A stretch of DNA of 64,000 bases from Beta vulgaris subsp. vulgaris (lineage: Eukaryota > Streptophyta > Magnoliopsida > Caryophyllales > Amaranthaceae). The notes below the pieces were generated by a model that made no database searches, was not told the DNA's origin, and saw only the letters and a list, made by a program, of their open reading frames with translations. The stretch lies in the NCBI RefSeq assembly GCF_026745355.1, contig NC_079206.1, positions 11,438,779-11,502,778 of the forward strand, given 5' to 3'. Each line of letters begins with the position of its first letter. The first letter of the stretch is position 1. The position numbers and the translations under genes were made by a program. Shown here one piece after another: positions 33,780 to 43,910 of this stretch.

Positions 33780-34330
33780 ATAATGATAGCATAACTTGTT
33801 TTTTGGAAATGATTTTTGACCAATATTTTTTCGAAGTTATGATATTTATACCTTCTATAAGGTCGTGCTTTCAGAAAATCAAAATATATATGGAGTTTCA
33901 ATTTTTCCTAAAATGAACGCAATAAATTGAAATTCCTTAATAATGACCTCATAAATTGGTGCTTGAAATTAATTTTTAACCAATTTTTTTTAATAAAGTG
34001 CTCATTTTTTAACCATCTATAAGGCCATGCATTCATAAAAATTTTCCGTAAAATGAGGGCTCTAAATCGAAATCTTACAATAATGACCCCATAAAATGGT
34101 GCTCGAAAATTCTTGACTAAATTTTTTCCCCAAAGTTCTTATTTCTCACCCTCTATAAGGTTCTGATTTCTGAAAAAAATGGAAATATAGTGTTTCATTT
34201 TCCCTAAAATCAGTGCTCTAAATCAGATCTCGTAATATTGACCCCATAACTTGGTGCTCAAAAATGATTTGACCAAGTTTCTTGTCCAAAGTGCTTATTT
34301 TTTCACCCTTTATAAGGCTATGCATTTAGT
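33780..34330. repeat. tandem repeat, unit about 150 bp, four units
   Basis: Four successive units each carry TTTGACCAA or similar, AAAGTGCTTATTTTTCACC, CTATAAGGYYNTGCATT and CCCTAAAATNAGNGCTCTAA blocks. The CTATAAGG landmark recurs near 33855, 34017, 34153 and 34309 (spacings 162, 136, 156). Diverged satellite-like array directly beside rpl20. Confidence 0.75.
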
Positions 34331-34619
34331 ATATGAGTTGTCTTTGTAATGAGAATGTCATATTTTTATTATTATCCGTGGTATTAATTTTTGGTAAGTT
34401 TTTTATTACGAATGTTTTTAGTTGATTGGATCTAAATTTAATTTGATTGAATATTTTTTATTAGCAAGTTTATGTGCTTGACAATTATATGAGTTGATTG
34501 GGTTAAATAGAGATTTGGTTGAATTTTTTTTTGGTAAGTTTATGTGTGTAATGGTGTTATATTATGGAGGAGTGAATATGTAAATTCAAAGGGGGACACC
34601 ATTACTCCCCATTAGCTTA

Positions 34620-34967
34620 TACTCCCTCCATCCCAAAATATAGTTCCCATTTCCCTTTTTTCACAGTAATTTATGCAAGTAGAATCTAAGAGGGATAGTA
34701 AAGATTTTTTGTTTATTTAAATAAATGTTGTATGGGAAAAGATGATTTTAGGAGAGAGAATGGAGAATAATTGTTGAAAGAACATTAATTGTAACATTTT
34801 GGTTGAATAAAAAAAGGAAAAAATAAAATTCAAGAAGCAAATAAATGATGAGGCATGTTTTTTCTAGACAAATTACAGAAAAATGTGGAACTAAATATGA
34901 AAATGGGAACTATATTTTGAGACACCCAACATGAAAATGAGAACTATATTTTAGGACGGATGGAGTA
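34620..34967. mobile_element. Stowaway-like MITE
   Basis: Ends TACTCCCTCCATCCCAAAAT and the inverse ATTTTAGGACGGATGGAGTA; pairing extends through ATAGTTCCCATTT. A duplicated right arm (GGGAACTATATTTTGAG, then GAGAACTATATTTTAGG) is visible. Confidence 0.82.
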
Positions 34968-35385
34968 TAATAGAGATATACTACGTGGCCGTGTAAGAGG
35001 CTAAGGGGTTTTCTAAATTGTAAATTCTACCTAACCATTTTAGCTACAAATATCAGCCCAAATAATATTAATTTATGCTTAATTCATAATATATGGGCAA
35101 AGGAACCAGCCCAAGGGATGAGCCAGGTATATAGCCCATCAAAGCTACTCTCTTGGGGCTCTTTAACTATTCTAAGAGATCGAACATTAGTTACCCATCT
35201 ACTACGAGAGTATTTTTTCTTGCAATGTTAATATGGATTCTCTTCTGGGCTGCACTCTCTAGACCCATCCCAGAGACACACTGATTTTCTACCCTAACTG
35301 CACCATCTCTCACCCTCAATGAGACAATGAGCATCTGTATCGTATCATATCAACTGCGGGTATTTATTTCGGCAATCCGACTTGC

Positions 35386-35992
35386 GTGGACCCGGTTCAC
35401 ACTAAAAATAGTGTGGACCAGGCTCAGACACGTGACACTATATCATTATAACATATACTATATCACTTTAACATACACTATATCACTCTAACATACACTA
35501 TATCATTATAACATACACTATATCACTTTAACATACACTATATCACTTTAACTTACACTATATCACTTTAACTTACACTATATCATTGTAACACACACTA
35601 TATCTACACTATATCACTTTAACATACACTATTATCTACTTAACTTACACATATCACTTTAACATACACTATATCATTGTAACACACACTATATCATTTA
35701 AACACACACTATATCATTGTAACACACACTATATCATTTTAACACACACTATATCATTTTTTTTGTTGTGAAAAGGGGACACCAGAACACACTATATCAT
35801 TTTAACACACACTATATCACTTTAACATACACTATATCATTTTAACATACAATATATCACTTTAACATACACTATATCACTTTAACATACACTATATCAC
35901 TGTAACATACACTATATCATTTTAATATACACTATCATAAATTCACGTGATATGGATCGGGTGCACACTAAATTAGTGTGCACCGGGTTCAT
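35386..35992. mobile_element. inverted-repeat element filled with a 20-bp minisatellite
   Basis: The left arm reads GGACCCGGTTCACACTA, AGTGTGGACC and CACGTGA; the right arm mirrors it with TCACGTGATATGG, GTGCACACTA, AGTGTGCACC and GGGTTCA. Each arm itself contains a small palindrome (CACACTA..TAGTGTG). The core, 35438-35936, is a tandem array of ACTATATCACTTTAACATAC with variants (CATT, TGTAACACAC), interrupted near 35755-35788. The transposon class is unclear; no target duplication found. Confidence 0.65.
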
Positions 35993-36286
35993 ATTAGTTT
36001 TTTTATTATTTCGGATACCCGATTCGATCCAAAATTTCCAATTAGAACCCCCACTATCCCATTTTTCTCTCTCCTTTATTTTTTTAATTACTTTTTATAC
36101 TTCTTTACTCCCCACTTTTCTGAATTCTTCTCCTCTCTCTCTCTCTCTTACTTTTTTCACTTTTTTCTTGTTGATAAACCAAAGGAAACTGTGTAGATTA
36201 TATAGGAATGGGGATAATACTCGAGTAATGCTTGGTTTTTTAATTAATTCATATGTAAGACATATTCCTTTTCAAGAAGGAAAAAT

Positions 36287-36356
36287 GCGTATATAGTCGA
36301 ATGGTAAAATTTCTCTTTGCCAAGTTGAAGACGAGAGTTCGATTCCCGCTATCCGG
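36287..36356 (+). pseudogene. trnG-GCC: plastid trnG-GCC relic (NUPT)
   Basis: GCGTATATAGTCGAATGG, AATTTCTCTTTGCCAAG with the GCC anticodon and GTTCGATTCCCGCTATCC match plastid tRNA-Gly(GCC). Changes in the acceptor (GCGT) and the anticodon/variable region (AGTTGAAGACGAGAG) spoil two stems. It is far from trnP-rpl20 in plastomes. Confidence 0.85.
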
Positions 36357-36399
36357 TCAAGGGAAAGAAATAACCATTTGAATTCTTGGAACTATTTAA

Positions 36400-37730
36400 A
36401 AGTAAAGAAAATCTTCTAAATTTATTTCAAAAAATTTATTTACAAAAAAGATATAGTCATGTGGAAGTATTGTTTGATTGTTTTCAATAAGTATATTAAG
36501 ATGTCCCCCTCAAAAAAAAAAAAAAGTATATTAAGATATCTTATTTATGTAATTTTTTTTACTAATGTATAACATGTAAATACATATACTAATGCTATAA
36601 AGTATGTATTGGCAAATGTGCAAAACGAAAGTGGGTACTTCTTCATGAAATGAAGGGAAGTATAAGAAAGCTTCCTTCCTTTCTTAAATCAGAAAATGAA
36701 GAGAAGTTTAAAGGATTATACAATTACTTTTAAAAATAAATCAACAAACCTTTATAAATTAAAAATAAGTCTTTTAGTTGCACCTATCAAAACTTTCAAT
36801 TTAAATAATTATTACCGTTACAATATTATAATTTTAAGAAATGGCACAATTATATATGCTTGCAATTGTACTCATTAAATGTTTTCAGTTTGAAGTTAGG
36901 AGGGAAGTTTAGATACCGGGAGGGAAAAAATAATAGGGGTTTTTGTGTTAGTATACTTTATTCGTAACAAAATAAATGCAACAAATAGGGTTGACACAGA
37001 CTCTTAGAGAGAATTTGGTAATCGTGTTTTCGTTGGTGTATTAAAGAAAAAGAAGGAAAGAGAAAAGAGGGGGGACCGCATAAATTTGTTGCCCCATATG
37101 CTGCAATTTGGGAGTGGGTTGACGCCACTTTCACTCCCCAAATTTAGGAGGTAAACTAGTATTTGGGCCGGGCGTTACTCCGGGTTGGTACTGTTTTACA
37201 AAGTTGATATGCATTTTTTTTCCGTTTCCATTAAAATATATTAAGGAAAACTCAACATTTACAAAGTACAAATATAATAATATGGACACTTAAAACATGA
37301 TTAAAAGTTGGTTTAGATGGTTTTGTGTCATATGTAATTGCAAGAGGTCACAGGTTCAAATCTTGTTGCAAGCTAATTTTATTTTTGTTAATTGACATGA
37401 CTTGTCACTTGTGTACACATTGGACAATTCTAGTGGAATAATAGAGGTGCCACGTGGCATGTATATATTATCACGCACGCCTTTTAATATATTTGTATAA
37501 ATTTTTGGAGCCAAAGTTTTCCACTTTTTGGCATTCAAAACTTTGGAGCAATATAATACAATAGTAGCCAAATTTTTTGGGGCCATAATAACACAATATG
37601 CAGAAGAAATTTTGAGGCCCAAATTGCAAACATAAGCACTTAAATTAAAATTTAAATTTTCCCACCTAGTTTCCCATCAAATTCCATTGTTACCAACCCT
37701 TTACACCTCGTCATATATAAAGGGTGGAAC
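36400..37730. other. AT-rich spacer with a SINE-like segment
   Basis: Around 37309-37375 TGGTTTAGATGGTT is followed by AGGTCACAGGTTCAAATC, spaced like A and B boxes of a tRNA-derived SINE. A related string (AGGTCACATGTTCGAGACC) occurs near 45808. No protein gene recognised. Confidence 0.4.
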
Positions 37731-38158
37731 TAGGACTAGCAATCAAGTCGGGTTGAGTTAATTTTAGGTTGATCTGATTTATATTTCAGGTCACTTATCC
37801 CTATTGACCTGAAATGAAATTCAACTATACACACTAAGTTATGAAAATATGAGTTGATGACCTGAAATGAAATTTAGGTGATCCAAGAAATGGGCTTGGC
37901 TCAATACAAATAAGAATAACAAAATATAGGTGTACAAGTTATGAATGTATGTGTTAATTACAGGTTGACCCAACCTGAAAATAATCTGACTTCTAAATAG
38001 GGTTGTTCGAGTTATTTCCAGGTTCAAAAAGTCAACCTAAACCTAACCCATTATATTTTCAGGTCGGGTTTTCTGGTCGAAAATATCAACCCAAGTCCAG
38101 AATTTTCAGGTCTATTTCAGGTCAGGTTGTCGGATTGGGTCAACTTTTGTCATTCCTA
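37731..38158. mobile_element. hAT-like non-autonomous element
   Basis: 428 bp beginning TAGGACTAGCAATCAAG and ending CTTTTGTCATTCCTA, imperfect inverted ends. Flanked by GGTGGAAC and GGAAGAAC (six of eight match). The interior repeats CAGGTCGGGTT-type and GACCTGAAATGAAATT motifs. Confidence 0.6.
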
Positions 38159-38394
38159 GGAAGAACCCATAATTTTTCAAATCTTAACATTGCAAAAAAT
38201 TAGCGAACAATGGCAACCTAATCTAACCAAAAAAACACTGCACACACTGAACTATTTAGATTAATTTTCATTCGACAGCTCACAAAACTAACAACAAGAA
38301 TAGCACATCATCAAAGCAAAAAAAAACCACAAAATGGATGGAGATGAACATACTAGCTACTTGATGAAAAGGGATTAGAAGCACCTACATCTAT

Positions 38395-39823
38395 TGCAGA
38401 AGAAATGGGGCAGATGCATTTATTAGAAAAACATGTGCAAACCTCACAAACATTGAAAGAGCAAAGATCATCTTTGAGCTACTTGGAATGAAACAAGATG
38501 ACAAATCCAAGGGGAAAAATATCTGAAGTTGCAAAGCAAATAAGGGTGCACAAGAGCACAATCTAAATAATATTTCAAGCAACAAAAAAGCAAAAAGAAA
38601 GCGAAGAAGCTATTGATGTTAGGTCTAAGAAGAAAGGCACCTCAGGATGAAATGCTCAGAAGTAGACGAATGACTTAGGTTCCAATGAGTTGAACAATGA
38701 AAAGTTTCCTCAGAGTCATGTAAAGTATGTATAATCTACTATCAAGTAGGTTTTTATTTTATTTTTATTTTTACCTTGGTAGCAAGGTAAAATAGGAAAT
38801 TAATGATCTGGTCTATCGGATGTTGGCAAAGCATCAATCAACCCCCTACACCATAGGTGCACTTACATAAAATATGCAGGGTACTTGAAATGCTCACATA
38901 TGAAGATTTTCAGGCTACTTAATGGAGGGAAACTGAGGATACACACTAGTAACAACTACCCATCAGTATCAAAGAAGCACAAAATTCAGAGAATGTAATG
39001 GGTACCTCACATATTAAACATGCAACAGAGCGCAGAAAATCCACTTTTATCTCTATGAATAATATTGTTCATTATGATGAAGTAGTTTTACTTAAACCTT
39101 AGCAAATTAAGGTTTTACCTCTTTCCAACAGAATTAATCCAGAGAGTTTACATGTCAAAAAGATACAAAATCAAAGCAATATTCATGGATGTAACTCCAA
39201 GGCCCTTATTTAATGAAAATGAGGTCAAGATACATGGTGGAAAATTTGGCATATTCTTTTTTTGTGTTCAAACAAAGGGAAAAGAAAAGAAGCAAAAACA
39301 GAAAAACGGATACACTTGAGATAAAAGCCATTCAAAATGTTATAAAGGTTGTTATTAGAAATATGTTGCTCATAAATGTTTAAAAAAACATAATACGAAA
39401 AATGGCCAGAAGGGATACCTAAGGACATCCTTATTCAGCAAGACAATACAAGACCACATTTAACTGATGATGATTCATAATTCAGATTGCATCAAGTAAG
39501 GATGAATTCAATATTGAACTTATTTTCCAACCACCACAATCCCCAGATTTTAATATTTAGATTTAGCTCTATTTAGTGCTATTCAAAGTTTGCGATACCT
39601 ATCATTCCCAAAAAAAGACATTGATGAGTTAATAGAAAAAAGTAAATGAAGCATATCAGAACTTTGACCCTAATCTTATTAGGTACACATGGATTTAGTT
39701 GCAATATGTCATGCTTGAAGCTCTCAAGGTTCAAGTAGGGAACAACTACAAGATGCCACATGTAGGGAAGGCGAAATTAGAAAGGTTGGTCTTACTAAAG
39801 GAGAATGTTGAAATTGATTAACA
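38395..39823 (+). pseudogene. mariner-like transposase, decayed
   Basis: Plus strand pieces in changing frames follow the order of a plant mariner-like (MLE) transposase. The helix-turn-helix start is LTNIERAKIIFELLGM; then EVAKQIRVHKSTI and DVRSKKKGT. The first catalytic Asp block is NIVHYDE (39064-39082), the second IQQDNTRPH (39434-39459), and the third lies in QPPQSPDFNI (39526-39555). The C-terminus reads GKAKLERLVLLKENVEID. All three Asp blocks remain readable, but many stops and shifts make it dead. The terminal repeats were not found. Confidence 0.85.
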
Positions 39824-41271
39824 AGTAATTGATGAGGCTGTTGCACATCTAAATATAATAATAACTGATTTATCTCAAGCAATGGAGGAAGACATGAAAG
39901 TAGATGCAAATTAGAAGAAAGAAGAACAGGGACTACTCCTTATAACCACTTTTTGAGAAGGTAAATATGCATTGTGTAAATCCCTTTTTGTTGATATACC
40001 ATTTCATATTCATTCTCAAGTTAAACGTCCCTTTTTGTACGGTCCTCTGTAGTGGTTGGAAGGTAATATTATGTAATAATGTGATGGTAGTCAAAAGTTG
40101 AACTTATTCTTGTACGCTAAATTGTAACCTTTTGCAAATCTTAATGGATGTTCTATATTTTCTGAACTGATTACATTTTTATTGGGACTCAATGGTTGGT
40201 AATTTTATGTTGTCATGATCCAAAGTCAAAGCCTACATATATTTGTAAAACTCCCATCATGTAACAACCTTTTAGTCCATCAGGTTAGAGTTTTTCACAT
40301 GACCTTGTTGTTTGTTCCCTTAACATTTACAACAATGACCTCTAGTGTACCATGCTTAGAAGCATTACCATCAATAGAGGTCAGGTGTTAGAATGGAGCA
40401 TTTTCAGGACAACAACAATTAATGTATTAATTCTCAAAATCATTTGGACATAAAACATGTAAGGACTCAAACACTTGACACCCACAAATACAACAAGGTA
40501 CTTGCATAGGGACACCCAATTCAATACCTCTCCCTATGGTCAGTGAGGTTATATAATGAACCACATATAATTCATCTTTCATCAATGGCTACTCTAAATC
40601 AATTCAAAGGGACTCATAATAACAAAATGACAGATCAAATCTTTCATCAATGGCTACTCTAAATCAATTCAAAAGCACTCATAATAACAAAATGACATAT
40701 CAAATAAGTCATAAATCAAGAGAGGGTCCACAAGTCTAACATCACAACTCATTTATTCAACTGATCAAGAGAGGTTCCACATAGCCAACATAACAAATTT
40801 CCCAACATCCACATAAGTACCAACAACATCATATTTCCCAACAACAATATATTTTCCGCTAAAAAGGCAACAACACCAGTACTTCAATATCAACAACACA
40901 TAATTTCCCAATATGAACAAGCCACACAAATTAGCCAGCATCACAAAATTTCCCAATATAAACAAGCCACAGAAAATAGCTAACTCACAGGATTTTCCAA
41001 TATGAACAAGCCACACAAATTAGCCAACATAACAGTTTTTCCAAACATGAACATTAGTAGCAATACCATGAGATTTTCCAACAACATTACAATTTCCAAC
41101 ATGCATAAATCTCACATCAAATTACCCACTCAAAATGAACAGGGAATTAGTATTTTATTATGAACATCACATATTCAGTATGAACATCAATTAAGCCACA
41201 CACAAGGAATGACATGTCACAAAGCCAAATTCAGAAAAATTTAAAAGGGAGAACACAAATTTAGGTTTGTT
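39824..41271. other. spacer with short internal repeats, no gene seen
   Basis: 40570-40700 contains a direct repeat (TTCATCAATGGCTACTCTAA occurs twice). 40770-41100 is a series of CACATAATTTCCCAA and GAACAAGCCACA motifs spaced ~60 bp, a degenerate tandem repeat. Nothing coding. Confidence 0.5.
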
Positions 41272-42792
41272 CACTAGTAGAGAAAGGTTGATTTGCGTCG
41301 GACCTGGGAGTCTGGGACCCCTATTTGCGTCAGACTTGGGTCCGACGGCACAGGTCTCGACGCAGATGACTTATCATTGATCTGCGTCGTATGCGAAAAC
41401 GACGCAGAATTGCTCTCCCCAGCCCCACAAACTACAAACTACAACGGATATAAGGGGAATTTGTGTCGCATATAGCACAGGGTGCGACGCAAATCAGGCA
41501 TCTGCGTCGCGCCTTGTGCCATGTGCGACACAAATGATGTTATGTGCAAAATAAAAAAACACAGTACCAAAGCATGAATGCTTTAGTACTGTATTCGAGA
41601 AAAATCCGCCAATAATTAAAAAAGAAACAAGATAAATATCAAAAAACGAGATCTAACTAGTGAACCTAACATATGTCTTGCATCGATTAAGAAACAAATG
41701 ATAATAATTAAAAAACGAGATCTAACAAATATTAAGAAACAAGTGATAATAATTAAAAAACAGACAAGCGAAATAATGAAATTAAGAAACGAAAAAATCT
41801 GGACAGATGAATATTTATCAAAAATAAAATATTCAGATACAAAAGACGAAATTTTAAAAAAATGAACCTAAACAAAAAACCAGATCTAGTAGACAAAGAA
41901 CTTTGTTAGATCGAACTAAATATATTAAAAAAACACAAATCGCCAAAATTAGATCGAACTTTGTTCTCGTTCTTGTTCAAATGTGAATTAAAAATACCTG
42001 AAAATCGAGAAATCTGAGCACGAAATTCAGAGCCCGTCGTTTAAGTTCGTTTCTCTCTCCTCTTTGTGTTCGTGCTCGTCGAAATTGAAGAACTCGTCGA
42101 ATTGTATGCCAGAGATCCGAAAACACGAAACTAAGAAGATGAATGCTGGAGTTTCGAAAACACGAAATGAAGAAGACTGTCGTTTAAGCTCATTTCTCTC
42201 TCCTCTTTGTGTTCGTGCTCGTCGAAATTGAATCGTCGAATTGTATGCCGGAGATCCGAAAACACGAAATTAAGAAGATGAATGCCGGAGATTTAAAAAC
42301 ACGAAACTAAGAAGATGAATGCTTTCGTTGTTGAGATTCGAAAGAGAGATGAAGGTAGGTGAGAGAGATAAAGGTAGGTGAGAAAGATGAAGGTAAGGTA
42401 GGTGAGAGAGAGAGAGATGAAGGTAGGAGAGAGAGAGAGATGAAGGTAACGTGAGGGAGAAATTAGGGTTTTGTTGTTGGAAGCAGCGATTGGAAGTGGT
42501 GATGAGTAAGCTAAGGGTTTGGGGAATAAATGCGGGTAATTAAAAATACCTTGGGCTATCTGCATCACACGTGGGCTTCATGCGACGCGCATAGCTTTTG
42601 TTATGTGCGTCGCATTTTTGGCCCATATGACGCACATAACTGTCTTGTGTCGCACGCTAGTTAGATACAATGCACATAGGTCGTCTTTTGCATCTATTCC
42701 CTATTGCATGCGACACAAATGAGTCTTCTGTGACGTTTGTCCTGTTGTGCGACGCAGATGGTGAGACGCAAATCGTCGTTTTTCTACTAGTG
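41272..42792. mobile_element. non-autonomous CACTA (En/Spm) element
   Basis: 1521 bp with ends CACTAGTAGAGAAAGG and TTTTTCTACTAGTG, the CACTA signature. Both subterminal regions (41290-41545, 42550-42785) are packed with TGCGTCGCA / GCGACGCAAAT motifs in both orientations, as expected for transposase binding sites. The interior has a ~140-bp tandem duplication at about 42036-42290 (CGTTTCTCTCTCCTCTTTGT and GAGATCCGAAAACACGAAA twice) and GAGA-rich DNA near 42350-42440. Flanks GTT and ATT give an imperfect 3-bp target duplication. No transposase frame. Confidence 0.88.
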
Positions 42793-42811
42793 ATTCGTCA
42801 TATCTACTAAA

Positions 42812-43370
42812 TCAGCGCATGGAAGAATTGTTGAAAGACTCACCGTCGGATGAGATAAAAATGCAAGGAATAAATTTCGAATCATTGGAATCAAAACCCT
42901 CAGAAAATCCAGAACCAAGAATTTGAAGTGATGATTCATCACTTGATTTCATCCAACACCTTTTCTCCTTATCCTTCACAGGTGAGATGAGCTCAGCTAT
43001 TTTCACCCCCACTCCTCTAGTCTTCCTTAAGTAGGAACACTTTGAGAACCGGGTTTGCATGCTTCTTGAGACTCGACCTTAGGTTTTTTCCTCTTTACAG
43101 ACTGATCTAGGCCCCATCCATTCAGATTTAGAATAATGTTGGACAACAGGCAACCAACAAACTATATCCCATTCTTGTTTCTTCTCCTCCTGTATGCTTT
43201 GATTAACGACTCCAAGAGCCGCATACCCTTGGGGACTTATACGCAGGGAAGCCTCCCCACTTGCATACATCTTCGTAAAGTGAGAGAACAAACTTTTCTC
43301 AGATTACTCTACACATAGATCTAGTAAATTCCTCCTAGCCTGATCTGTTTCAGAAGCGCCTTTCGTAGTG
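42812..43370 (-). other. unrecognised gene-like stretch, possible pseudogene
   Basis: On the minus strand, from a CT-rich leader near 43440, comes MVNLEPLRKALLKQIRLGG, then a stop, then KMYASGEASLRISPQGYAAL ending at 43079. A second open frame follows, including KIAELISPVKDKEKRCW, to 42812. The composition looks protein-like, but frames change and stops intervene. I do not recognise the family. The CACTA element lies 20 bp beyond its end and may have cut it. Confidence 0.35.
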
Positions 43371-43637
43371 GCTCTAAATTCACCATTTTTAGGGTTACAA
43401 GGGAAGGGAATGTAAGAAGAAGAGAGAAAAAGGGATGCAAAAAGAAGAGAGAGAATCTAAATTCGCCGAGTTTAGGAGATGTGAGGAAGAAAGAGATATA
43501 GGGTTTGCACGTTAATTCAGGGAGGAATTTGAAGGGGGGATGAATAAGGTTCTAATGTTGGGGTAGTTAAAGGGATTAATTCACTTCATGAATTGGGGTA
43601 GTTAGGGGTTGGGGATGGTTTCCAATTAATAGTAATT

Positions 43638-43910
43638 GGGGGGGGGGGGGGGAGGTTGGATGAATTGGGTATTTTATTAGGAGTCATTAAAAGGGTTGAT
43701 GAATAGGTTAGTGATATAATGTGGGCTTGGCTTTATTAGACCTGATTGGAACTTATTGGACCTTATTAGACCTGATTGGAACTTATTGCACCTGATTGTA
43801 ACTTATTGGACCTTATTAGACCTTATTGCCCTGATTGGATCTTATTGCAACTTATCTGAACTTATTGGACCTGAAACTTAATTTTTTAAGTTGAGGAGAA
43901 CGCACCCTAA
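43638..43910. repeat. G run and ACCTGATTGGAACTTATT array
   Basis: A G homopolymer near 43638-43651 is followed by imperfect tandem copies of ACCTTATTAGACCTGATTGG and TGGAACTTATTG (43737-43870). The array resembles those inside the TIR element at 27536-28746, so this may be one arm of a relative. Confidence 0.5.

Noticed and set aside
35438..35936. CRISPR-like array
   Set aside because: Units are contiguous 20-bp tandem repeats without unique spacers, in plant DNA.
36287..36356. Functional nuclear tRNA-Gly gene
   Set aside because: It matches plastid trnG-GCC and has mismatches in the acceptor and anticodon regions, so it is a plastid relic.
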